A stretch of 5,788 nt of DNA. Origin: Anaerorhabdus sp036637135. GTDB taxonomy: Bacteria; Bacillota_I; Bacilli_A; Erysipelotrichales; Erysipelotrichaceae. Position 1 is the first letter of the stretch. Every line of letters begins with the position of its first letter. Of this stretch, positions 1 to 5,788 are shown piece after piece. The stretch covers positions 1 through 5,788 of the forward strand of contig NZ_JAVWNC010000091.1 of NCBI RefSeq assembly GCF_036637135.1, read 5' to 3'. The notes beneath the pieces are model-generated. The model saw only the letters and a program-made list of their open reading frames with translations. It ran no database searches and was not told the origin of the DNA. The position numbers and the translations under genes were made by a program.

Positions 1-1117
1 CATAATAATATACTCTCGCATTTTTACTTGGAATTTTACTGTAAAATTTCTTTTGAATTCGATCAATTACTACAAAGATATCCTCTGTGTTGGTAACTTC
101 AGCCAAAAGACCAAAATTATTTGCAGTAAAACTTGTATAGATATCTGTACGTCTTAATGAATCTAAGATTATGTTTTCAAATGTTTCATGTAAGTGAGAC
201 TGTTTTCCTTTGATATCCTTAATTTCGAACACAATGATATGATAAAGTGCTTTATCTCGTCGTGCTTTTCTAACATATACTTGGTACAATTTTTTAAATG
301 TCAATTGGGAACAAAATAATGGTCCCGATGACATTAAGTCTTCTTCAAACTCTTTTGGAATTTCTTCAATGTGCACAGTTTTAGCATTGTCATGTTGATC
401 ACCAAGAAATAACCCACGAATATTATCTCCTAAAGGTATACCTAATTCTTGATTAAATTTTCTCGACATTTTTTCAAAAAAAGTCAATGCCTTATTGTAT
501 TCTCTTGTTTCAATTAACGCTTTACAATAGAATAAAATAATTGTTTCAGAAAACTGATCTTTTTCTAATGCGTTACGGCAAACATGAATGAGTCCTTCGT
601 AATTAGGTTTACTTTTCAAAAATTCATCTGAACAAACAGTCACAATCATTTTGTTATATAATTCACTAAAATATTCTCTTATAGATAAAATCCATTCATC
701 GCTATATTCCGCAAGAAACTCACCAGAATTTACATCAATCAGATTGAGCATAGCTAAATCCTTTGATTCCGTTATTTTCTTATATTGATTCTCAAAAGAA
801 TCTAAATCCACTTTAACCTCTAAAGCAGGATTAAGCATATATCCCATTTTAGAAGTGATAATCCAATCACACTCACAAATTTTTGCTAATTCATTTCTTA
901 ATCTAAAAATTGCATATTTAATTGCACTACTTGGATTTTCACTTTCTGGCCAGAAGGAAGTAATTAACATATCTTTTGAAACAATTCGACTTCTATGATA
1001 TACAAAATATGCGAGTAAACTTGATAATTGTCTGCCCAATGTATCTGCAGCATCGATGGTATTACCCGATAGCTCAATATAAAATTTACCTATCGTCTTA
1101 AATTCTATCGTATTCAT
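1..1117 (-). CDS. SARP/BTAD-family transcriptional regulator with degenerate GGDEF-like C-terminus (3' end cut by window edge)
   Basis: An open frame of 372 codons starts at ATG 1117 and has no stop before the left edge, so the gene is partial at its C-terminus. Residues 1-105 look like the OmpR-type winged helix of SARP regulators: an LLAYFVYHR helix near 34-42, a SFWPE motif at 54-58, the recognition-helix region AIKYAIFRLRNEL at 65-77, and a GYML wing at 92-95 followed by VDLDSFE. Residues 105-240 resemble the helical BTAD domain (GEFL at 132-135, W142, R147, later KALTFFEKM and ELGIPLG). Residues 285-372 thread onto a GGDEF fold: LRRTDIYTSF at 321-330 corresponds to the usual LRxxDxxxRx, but the signature reads TANNF (331-335), so diguanylate cyclase activity is unlikely. 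The start overlaps the pilT stop by ATGA, with AGGT 8 nt upstream, implying coupled translation. I infer it regulates this operon or a linked process; the target and any ligand are unknown. Confidence 0.82.
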   Translation of the reverse strand, partial: MNTIEFKTIGKFYIELSGNTIDAADTLGRQLSSLLAYFVYHRSRIVSKDMLITSFWPESENPSSAIKYAIFRLRNELAKICECDWIITSKMGYMLNPALEVKVDLDSFENQYKKITESKDLAMLNLIDVNSGEFLAEYSDEWILSIREYFSELYNKMIVTVCSDEFLKSKPNYEGLIHVCRNALEKDQFSETIILFYCKALIETREYNKALTFFEKMSRKFNQELGIPLGDNIRGLFLGDQHDNAKTVHIEEIPKEFEEDLMSSGPLFCSQLTFKKLYQVYVRKARRDKALYHIIVFEIKDIKGKQSHLHETFENIILDSLRRTDIYTSFTANNFGLLAEVTNTEDIFVVIDRIQKKFYSKIPSKNARVYYY

Positions 1118-2178
1118 ACTTTACCTATCTTTTTTTCCATTATTTCTTGATTAACTGCATATGTTACTGCAGTTTCCTTGGAAATTTTGCCTTCCTTAAA
1201 TAGTTCGAATATGGAATCATCCATGGACATCATGCCATCTTGTTTTCCAGTTGAAATATAATTATCTATTTGGTAGGTCTTACCATCCCTAATTTGCGTA
1301 CGTATCGCATTGCTAGATAGTAAGATTTCAAAAGCGGGTATTAATTCATTATTCACTGTTGGAAGTAATTGTTGAGATACAATTGCTTGTAGAACAGTTG
1401 ATAACTGAATTTGGATTTGTCGTTGTTGTTCTGGTGGAAATACATCGATAATGCGGTTAATTGTCTCCGCAGCACCAAGTGTATGTAAAGTCGATAAAAC
1501 AAGATGCCCTGTTTCAGCCGCAGACAACGCAATTTTAATTGTTTCATAATCTCGCATCTCCCCAACCAAAATAACATCAGGAGCTTGTCTTAAAGTGGCT
1601 CTTAGTGCTTGCGCATAATTGTTTGCATCATTCCCAATTTCACGTTGAGATACAATTGATTGTTTATGTTTGTGTAAATATTCAATGGGGTCTTCTATCG
1701 TTACAATATGGGCATTTCTTGTTTTATTAATTTCATCAATGATACACGCGAGTGTTGTTGATTTTCCACAACCAGCACTCCCCGTTACAAGTACTAACCC
1801 TTTAAGAAGCTTAGAGAATTGTGTAACTGTATTGGGAATCGATAATTCAACAGGATTTGGTAAATCAGGTTTCACTACTCTTAATACCGCTGACAGTGAT
1901 CCACGTTGATAATATACACTAGCTCTAAATCTACCTAACCCAGATATAGAGAATGAGAAGTCATCATCTCCCATTTCATTAACTCGGTCAAGTGAACGAT
2001 TTTTGTTTAGTGTATAAATTTCATTAATAATTTCTCTTGCAACATCTGGATGAATCATTGTTTTATCCATCTGTGTAACATTACCATTTATTTTAAATGA
2101 TATTGGACTTCCTGCTATAATAAAAATATCTGACACATTTTTTTCTATTGCTAATTGAAGAATTTCATGAATTGTCAT
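1114..2178 (-). CDS. pilT: Type IV pilus retraction ATPase PilT
   Basis: This 354-residue protein is a cytoplasmic hexameric ATPase of the secretion superfamily that depolymerises pili at the inner-membrane base. The hallmarks are visible in order: a PilT N-domain (about 1-115), Walker A GSAGCGKST (133-141), the Asp box HIVTIEDPIEYLH (157-169), Walker B DVILVGEMRD (201-210), and the His box TGHLVLSTLHT (223-233). The C-terminal motifs AIRTQIRDGKTYQI (291-304) and GMMSMDDSI (315-323) correspond to the AIRNLIREGK and GMxTMDxSL signatures that separate PilT from PilB/GspE. The length matches PilT (about 340-370) and is far below PilB (above 500). The start is backed by a GGGGGAGG ribosome binding site 8 nt upstream. 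The stop, TGA, overlaps the ATG of the downstream regulator. It follows four pilin-like genes and a pilC, which fits a pilus role. PilT-specific motifs make the family call secure; active retraction is inferred. Confidence 0.96.
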   Translation of the reverse strand: MTIHEILQLAIEKNVSDIFIIAGSPISFKINGNVTQMDKTMIHPDVAREIINEIYTLNKNRSLDRVNEMGDDDFSFSISGLGRFRASVYYQRGSLSAVLRVVKPDLPNPVELSIPNTVTQFSKLLKGLVLVTGSAGCGKSTTLACIIDEINKTRNAHIVTIEDPIEYLHKHKQSIVSQREIGNDANNYAQALRATLRQAPDVILVGEMRDYETIKIALSAAETGHLVLSTLHTLGAAETINRIIDVFPPEQQRQIQIQLSTVLQAIVSQQLLPTVNNELIPAFEILLSSNAIRTQIRDGKTYQIDNYISTGKQDGMMSMDDSIFELFKEGKISKETAVTYAVNQEIMEKKIGKV

Positions 2179-2186
2179 AGATAATT

Positions 2187-2194
2187 CCTCCCCC
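2187..2194 (-). promoter_or_regulatory. Strong ribosome binding site of pilT
   Basis: GGGGGAGG lies 8 nt before the pilT ATG at 2178 in the 20-nt gap, the widest gap in the operon. It is one of the two strongest-looking sites here, which suggests pilT is translated independently rather than only by coupling. Confidence 0.75.
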
Positions 2195-2198
2195 TCTA

Positions 2199-2636
2199 TT
2201 AAACATCAAAACCTTTTTGCGAATACTCATCCTCACTCTTTGTAACTACTACCCATGATAGTATTGTACTTTGTTTTGTTTCTTCGTTTATACTCAATTG
2301 AACATTCAACTGTGCGTTATTATTTATAATTATAGTATACTCAATAGCATTATCCAATATGTTTATGTTTTTTATTGAGTTATTCATTGCGATTTTAGCG
2401 TTTTCTATAGTCTCTGAGTTAGCCAAGATGCGATCAATTTCATACCGAATTTCCATCGCTTGAGTATCTGCATCATAGTTATTTTTTAATACAAATATCG
2501 ATTGATTTACTCTATCTAAACTTGCTTCAGCTTGCTTGTAACTTAACGTAGAAAAAGAAACAAAAACCAAAATTACAAAGACAATTAAGATAGATGAATA
2601 GCCAACAGACAATCCATAATTCTTCGATTCTTTCAT
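2199..2636 (-). CDS. Small single-pass membrane protein of the pilus operon, possible PilX/GspK-like minor pilin
   Basis: The 145-residue product has a short polar N-terminus, a membrane helix at about 12-32 (GYSSILIVFVILVFVSFSTLS), a probable helical stretch at about 33-95 and a strand-rich end (about 97-135). The helix start resembles the GxALIxVL start of PilX/GspK minor pilins, but no clear prepilin cleavage site or Glu5 is present, so that assignment is an inference from layout and position. Similar short 'GSSxILxVF' proteins are, from memory, encoded beside type IV pilus genes in other Firmicutes, without a defined function. I chose ATG 2636 over an upstream in-frame ATG at 2681: the latter would overlap the preceding gene by 44 nt and put 15 polar residues ahead, whereas 2636 has a perfect AGGAGGT 7 nt upstream. 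The gene ends in two in-frame stops, TAA TAG, and lies 20 nt from pilT. Confidence 0.8.
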   Translation of the reverse strand: MKESKNYGLSVGYSSILIVFVILVFVSFSTLSYKQAEASLDRVNQSIFVLKNNYDADTQAMEIRYEIDRILANSETIENAKIAMNNSIKNINILDNAIEYTIIINNNAQLNVQLSINEETKQSTILSWVVVTKSEDEYSQKGFDV

Positions 2637-2637
2637 C

Positions 2638-3009
2638 TTAATAACCTCCTGACATAACTTCAAACTCAACCAATGTTTCACCCGCTTGAGAAATCACGAT
2701 ATGATGCTTTTCATAGTTTAGCTCTAGTGGTGTTGTCATAACATCAATCAGGTAGTCATCTTTTTTTTGTTGATAATGATTGTTCTCAATTAACTCAAAT
2801 CCAGACAGTTCAACATTGTTAGTACGCATTTCTTCCGCAACACTTTCACCAATTAACATAGCTTTATTTTTTTTCACTGCTTCTTGCGACAATTGATTAC
2901 TCTTCACAAAAAAATTAACACACACAATACTCGAAAGCGCAAAGAAAAGAATCCCCCATAAGATTTCAATTAAGAAGATATAAAATTTTGGCTTTCTTTC
3001 TACTTTCAT
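2638..3009 (-). CDS. Small pilin-like membrane protein of the pilus operon (FLIEIL N-terminal helix)
   Basis: The 123-residue product has a basic start (MKVERKPK), then a hydrophobic helix at about 10-35 containing FLIEILWGILFF, an amphipathic continuation (QLSQEAVKKNKAMLIGESVAEEMR, about 39-62) and a small beta-rich domain to the end. The FLIEIL segment with Glu15 strongly recalls the FTLIEVL start of type IV prepilins. However, the Gly that precedes the cut is missing: the residues before it are KFYI rather than KG. The long continuous N-terminal helix followed by a compact strand domain fits a PilV/GspI-like minor pilin; this is inference. It starts 2 nt after the preceding stop with GAGG just ahead. 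Its last codons (SGGY) encode the AGGAGGT ribosome binding site of the next gene. No enzymatic motif is seen. Confidence 0.8.
   Translation of the reverse strand: MKVERKPKFYIFLIEILWGILFFALSSIVCVNFFVKSNQLSQEAVKKNKAMLIGESVAEEMRTNNVELSGFELIENNHYQQKKDDYLIDVMTTPLELNYEKHHIVISQAGETLVEFEVMSGGY
2644..2650 (-). promoter_or_regulatory. Ribosome binding site AGGAGGT embedded in the preceding gene
   Basis: The perfect AGGAGGT ends 7 nt before ATG 2636 and lies inside the last codons (Ser-Gly-Gly-Tyr) of the upstream 123-residue gene. It decides the start of the 145-residue protein, ruling out the in-frame ATG at 2681. Confidence 0.85.
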
Positions 3010-3011
3010 AA

Positions 3012-3455
3012 TTACCTCATTGCTACTTTCATCTCATATTCATCTTGATCTACTTTGATGCTATAGTTTAAAACTTGTCCATCTAAATCAAAATTAAGAG
3101 TACTTACCCTTGATATAATCTCACCACTTGATAATTTAAATGTGGTATTTGGTAATGCGATCATTTCTCTTAATTGTCCATCATAAGCATAGATATACTT
3201 AACATAATCATCAAATTCAATAACTAAACAATCAGTTTCCTCAATTGTTTCAATACTCACTTGATCTTTATTAGATTGTCTTAGTGATGTAGCTATAAAA
3301 GAAATTGGTAATCGTTCATCTTCCGCTTGATTTGTATTCGCAATTACTGTTTGGTAACATTTTCCACCAAGTAGAAGCAAGTAAAAACAACTTACAACTA
3401 CACATGTAAGTAAAGTTAATGACCACAAAATTTCTACCACTTTTGATTTCTTCAT
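3012..3455 (-). CDS. DUF4860-like pilus-operon membrane protein, possible PilW/GspJ-like minor pilin
   Basis: The 147-residue product has one membrane helix at about 8-30 (EILWSLTLLTCVVVSCFYLL), then an outside domain with the run RLPISFIATSLRQ (48-60), VKYIYAYDGQLREM (85-98) and SGEIISRVSTLNFDLDGQVL (110-129). The Y-x-YDGxLRE core followed by a GE-I and an L-F-x-L-x-G-x-L strand is the pattern I remember for DUF4860, a family from clostridial pilus clusters; I could not confirm this by search. Pilin-type features are the N-terminal helix with Glu8 and a beta-rich C-terminal domain resembling PilW/GspJ in layout (IATSLRQSNKD ... YDGQLRE). There is no G|F prepilin site. The start at 3455 has AAAGG overlapping the previous stop codon, 4 nt away. 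Confidence 0.8.
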   Translation of the reverse strand: MKKSKVVEILWSLTLLTCVVVSCFYLLLLGGKCYQTVIANTNQAEDERLPISFIATSLRQSNKDQVSIETIEETDCLVIEFDDYVKYIYAYDGQLREMIALPNTTFKLSSGEIISRVSTLNFDLDGQVLNYSIKVDQDEYEMKVAMR

Positions 3456-3459
3456 ATAT

Positions 3460-3765
3460 TTACCTTTGATATACTTTTATTTCTGGTTTAATATTAGCTC
3501 CAACTACCTCATAAAATACATGGTATTTTTCTTTATCGACATGAACGCCATAATTTTCAACTAAGTAATCAAGAGAAGCTGGGTACATACCTTCGCTACT
3601 ATAACATGATACTGCTGCGCGTTGTATCACTTCTTCAAGTCGAATTGCTCCCTCAGAATTTAGTTTCCTTTGTAAAGTAGACAATGACACATAAGCCCAT
3701 CCTACAAATACTACAACTAAAATTAAATAGACAACTCGATTTATCTCTTTTTTCTTTTTAATCAT
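3460..3765 (-). CDS. Small pilin-like membrane protein with a YPASLDYL (GspG-like) motif
   Basis: The 101-residue product has a strongly basic start (MIKKKKEINR), one membrane helix at about 10-30 and a short outside domain. RLEEVIQRAAVSCYSSEGMYPASLDYLVENYG (42-73) has the layout of the alpha-to-loop region of major pseudopilins (GspG: A-x(n)-Y-x-x-x-x-G-x-YP-x-S-L-x-x-L). The rest (YHVFYEVVGANIKPEIKVY) looks like two short strands. No prepilin cleavage motif is present and the protein is shorter than GspG. The family (AVxCYxxEGxYPxSLxYL) is one I associate with hypothetical proteins beside pilus genes in Firmicutes. The start lies 2 nt after the pilC stop; AGGG followed by TAATT precedes the ATG, so the stop sits between the ribosome binding site and the start. 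Pilin kinship is inference from layout. Confidence 0.8.
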   Translation of the reverse strand: MIKKKKEINRVVYLILVVVFVGWAYVSLSTLQRKLNSEGAIRLEEVIQRAAVSCYSSEGMYPASLDYLVENYGVHVDKEKYHVFYEVVGANIKPEIKVYQR

Positions 3766-3767
3766 AA

Positions 3768-4799
3768 TTACCCTAAACTACTCATAATGCTCATTAGTGG
3801 CAACATAACTGATAATAATATAATACCTACAATGAGAACGCAGCTCATCATCATTGTTGGCTCAATTGCATTTAAGAATTTATTAATTGAATTCACTGAT
3901 TCAGTTTCATACTCACTCGCAATTTTTGACATGGTTTCATCCAATTTTCCAGACTTCAATCCAAGTCGTAACATCTTTGTATAAACTGGCTTTAAAATAC
4001 TTGAATCTGCAAATACAACTATCGGATCTTGTCCTTCCTCAATTTTTTCGCTACATATATTAATTTTGGTTAACATCATTGGATGATTAATCAAATGATG
4101 CAATGAATTAAACGAATCTTTTAAATTCATACCACTATTTACCAATAAGCTTAAGGCATATGCTACTTTACTTGTTTCGATATTGATCATCAATTTCCTA
4201 GTTAAGGGAAAAACAGATAGAAATTGAATTAGTGCATTTTCTTTGAATTTCACTTTAAAATACAAATAGAAACATACAATTATCAAAGTGAGCGCAACCA
4301 ATATACCAAATCCATATCTTGCGACGAATTGCCCTACTTCCATAAAGACAATTGAAGTCGCTGATAAATCAACACCCATACTATTTAATACTTCTCTAAA
4401 GATAGGTAGTATTTTTATAACTAGAATTCCCATTAATAGAATCATCATCACGAATAGTATTAATGGATAAAATAGTGCATCCTTTACTTTATTTTGTATT
4501 GAATCTAGCCGATCATAATAAATTGCGCATTGTTTCATTACCCGATCTAAATACCCTGTCTTTTCTCCGACTTGGATCATTTCCAAAAAATATGAATCAA
4601 AAACATGAGTTGATTCTGCAGCTACATAAAAACTCTCACCTAACGATATCTCTTCTTTTATTTTCGCAACAGCACCTTTAAAATCTCGATTATCAATTTC
4701 ATCTTCAATTACTTCAAGTCCTTCTTGAAGAGTTAGTCCCGAATTTAAAATCATAGCGAGTTGTTCACAAAATAATGATGTTTCGTGGTTTGTAATCAT
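3768..4799 (-). CDS. pilC: PilC/GspF-family inner-membrane platform protein of the type IV pilus
   Basis: The 343-residue product is the polytopic platform that couples the cytoplasmic ATPases to pilin insertion or removal. Two GspF domains are visible, at about 9-130 and 207-335. Each carries the family's G-x-x-x-G-x-L signature: MIQVGEKTGYLDRVM (74-88) and MLRLGLKSGKLDETM (276-290). Membrane helices lie at about 111-134, 162-183 and 314-338, with YP at 111-112 and EP at 313-314 at the helix entries, as usual in the family. At 343 residues it is shorter than canonical PilC/GspF (about 400) and closer to ComGB; it lacks the cytoplasmic N-terminal extension. Its start is 12 nt after the lipoprotein stop and is preceded by GGGGG at a 7-nt spacing. 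PilC is preferred over ComGB because pilT lies in the same operon and no comG genes are seen. Confidence 0.93.
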   Translation of the reverse strand: MITNHETSLFCEQLAMILNSGLTLQEGLEVIEDEIDNRDFKGAVAKIKEEISLGESFYVAAESTHVFDSYFLEMIQVGEKTGYLDRVMKQCAIYYDRLDSIQNKVKDALFYPLILFVMMILLMGILVIKILPIFREVLNSMGVDLSATSIVFMEVGQFVARYGFGILVALTLIIVCFYLYFKVKFKENALIQFLSVFPLTRKLMINIETSKVAYALSLLVNSGMNLKDSFNSLHHLINHPMMLTKINICSEKIEEGQDPIVVFADSSILKPVYTKMLRLGLKSGKLDETMSKIASEYETESVNSINKFLNAIEPTMMMSCVLIVGIILLSVMLPLMSIMSSLG

Positions 4800-4811
4800 A
4801 TGCTTACCCCC

Positions 4812-5723
4812 TTAATAAGTATACTTAGGTTCATATGAACCTTTGTAATTTTCACCTGATGACGCAAATGTTGGATCCATTAATTGCCACTCATCGGATT
4901 TGAAATAAATATTTGGATCAATCCATCCAATATCTTTAATAAATACTTCTACCCATGCATGATATCCTTCTTCAACATATCCAGTAATTAATCGTGTTGG
5001 AATTTGTTGAACACGGGCCATCGTTGCCATGAGTGCTGCGTAATCAAAACAGATCCCTGATTGTAGTGATAAGACCTCATCAACAACAGGGACAACAAAC
5101 TTATTTTGAACTTCTTCTACTTTATCCCAATCATATTCAATGTTATTCACAATCCAATTATAGATTCGATAAACACGCTCAATCTCTGAAGTAGCTCCCT
5201 CACATATTTGAAATGATTTATCAATTGTTTCTGACTCTAAATTATAATCAATGATCTGATTTGGATATAAGTAAGGATAATTTGGATCATCTAGTACAAC
5301 ATCCATTTCTTGAGCCAATACCAAAGCATATGTATTATCTGTTACATTTTCTCTAATTTGAATTTCATACTCCCCATCACCCATATTTAATGGATAAGAA
5401 ATAAATTCATTATCTTTTGATAAATCATAATTATACGTTTCATCATCTTTAATGACTTGAACTTTTAATCGCTTATGGTCATCTGTAATTGTCTTAACCA
5501 TAATGTATCCCAAATTTGTATTTGAATAGTCAAGTTCAACCATGTAATTATTTACGACAAAAATTCCAGTAGCTTCTGGCACCTTAACATTTTCTATTGT
5601 AGGAATTATGTCACTTCCTGTTTTTTCAATAATCGGATATTTTGATTCATCAAAACTTGAACTACTTTGTGAACATCCCACAAGTAATAAAAGTAAGCAA
5701 ATCAGATATTTCGTCAATCTCAT
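4812..5723 (-). CDS. Transglutaminase-like lipoprotein
   Basis: The 303-residue product starts with a lipoprotein signal: MRLTKYLICLLLLL then the lipobox LVGC with Cys17, followed by a Ser-rich linker. Residues 30-160 form a strand-rich region with no motif I recognise. Residues 165-285 form a transglutaminase-like (papain-fold) domain with the full catalytic set: Cys225 in SGICFDYAALMATMAR, His255 in GYHAWVEVF and Asp283 in MDPTFASS. Members act as proteases, amidases or acyl transferases outside the membrane, so it may process or crosslink surface protein or peptidoglycan; the substrate is unknown. I chose ATG 5723 over TTG 5753 and ATG 5744: it places the lipobox at a normal distance and has AGGTGAT 3 nt upstream, whereas the other two lack a ribosome binding site. 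It heads the operon and is 12 nt from pilC. Coupling to pilus function is inferred from position. Confidence 0.9.
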   Translation of the reverse strand: MRLTKYLICLLLLLVGCSQSSSSFDESKYPIIEKTGSDIIPTIENVKVPEATGIFVVNNYMVELDYSNTNLGYIMVKTITDDHKRLKVQVIKDDETYNYDLSKDNEFISYPLNMGDGEYEIQIRENVTDNTYALVLAQEMDVVLDDPNYPYLYPNQIIDYNLESETIDKSFQICEGATSEIERVYRIYNWIVNNIEYDWDKVEEVQNKFVVPVVDEVLSLQSGICFDYAALMATMARVQQIPTRLITGYVEEGYHAWVEVFIKDIGWIDPNIYFKSDEWQLMDPTFASSGENYKGSYEPKYTY

Positions 5724-5726
5724 AGC

Positions 5727-5733
5727 ATCACCT
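5727..5733 (-). promoter_or_regulatory. Ribosome binding site deciding the lipoprotein start
   Basis: AGGTGAT on the minus strand matches the anti-Shine-Dalgarno complement GGAGGTGAT and lies 3 nt before ATG 5723 (7 nt when counted from AGG). It selects 5723 over ATG 5744 and TTG 5753, which have no such motif. Confidence 0.75.
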
Positions 5734-5742
5734 ATATTAATC

Positions 5743-5748
5743 ATTATA
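5743..5748 (-). promoter_or_regulatory. Candidate -10 box (TATAAT) for the pilus operon
   Basis: The minus strand reads a perfect TATAAT consensus 19 nt ahead of the chosen lipoprotein start. A start near 5735-5737 would give a leader of only about 12-14 nt that just includes the AGGTGAT ribosome binding site. No convincing -35 hexamer is found at 16-18 nt spacing (TAGTAA or similar), and the extended TGn is displaced by one base. In AT-rich DNA such boxes occur by chance, so this is tentative. The 65 nt between 5724 and 5788 hold no gene and nothing else I can support. Confidence 0.35.
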
Positions 5749-5788
5749 ATCAATTTGAACTCATATTACTATTAATAATAAAAGACGC

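Noticed and set aside
2637..2681. Upstream in-frame ATG at 2681 for the 145-residue gene, adding 15 residues
   Set aside because: It would overlap the preceding gene by 44 nt, has no ribosome binding site, and ATG 2636 has a perfect AGGAGGT at good spacing.
1353..4681. Several open frames antisense or out of frame within pilT and pilC (for example 1353-1577 minus, and 1670-1909, 3787-3984, 4288-4470, 4463-4681 plus)
   Set aside because: They lie wholly inside well-supported genes, have no recognisable domains and no good ribosome binding sites.
3768..4799. Calling the platform gene comGB and the locus a competence operon
   Set aside because: A clear PilT is in the same operon, no comGA, comGC or other com genes are visible, and the small genes do not carry the comG prepilin signature.
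5724..5753. TTG 5753 or ATG 5744 as the start of the lipoprotein
   Set aside because: No ribosome binding site for either, they overlap the candidate TATAAT box, and they would add residues ahead of a normal lipoprotein signal peptide.
5774..5788. Possible 3' half of an upstream terminator (minus strand GCGTC followed by TTTTATTATT)
   Set aside because: The matching 5' stem would lie beyond the window, so no hairpin can be shown.
1..5788. CRISPR arrays, tRNA or rRNA genes, insertion sequences, long repeats
   Set aside because: Both strands were read for repeat-spacer periodicity, tRNA-like cloverleaf motifs and terminal inverted repeats; the space is almost fully occupied by coding sequence and nothing of this kind was found.

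Overview
The window is AT-rich and every convincing gene lies on the minus strand, so transcription runs from right (about 5750) to left (off the edge at 1). The low GC, the strong AGGAGG-type ribosome binding sites, the use of TGA as a stop and the protein families together suggest a Bacillota (Firmicutes), probably a gut-type clostridial or erysipelotrichial organism. That placement is inferred; the window holds no taxonomic marker.

In transcription order the genes are: a secreted lipoprotein with a transglutaminase-like cysteine protease fold (5723-4812); a PilC/GspF inner-membrane platform protein (4799-3768); four small proteins, each a single N-terminal membrane helix followed by an outside domain (3765-3460, 3455-3012, 3009-2638, 2636-2199); a PilT retraction-type ATPase (2178-1114); and a SARP/BTAD transcriptional regulator with a degenerate GGDEF-like C-terminus that runs off the left edge (1117 to below 1). 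Gaps are 1-20 nt and the last junction is an ATGA overlap, so the eight genes look like one operon with coupled translation.

The module reads as part of a type IV pilus or related pseudopilus system. PilC is the platform and PilT drives disassembly. The four small proteins sit where other systems encode minor pilins (FimU/PilV/PilW/PilX or GspG/H/I/J/K) but lack the canonical G|FTLIE prepilin site. The PilB/GspE assembly ATPase, the major pilin and the prepilin peptidase are not in the window, and may lie beyond either edge. The transglutaminase-like lipoprotein at the head and the regulator at the tail are the unusual partners.

There is no gene-free stretch above 65 nt. I saw no RNA genes, mobile elements, CRISPR arrays or long repeats. 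The only regulatory signal I can propose is a TATAAT box just upstream of the lipoprotein gene.
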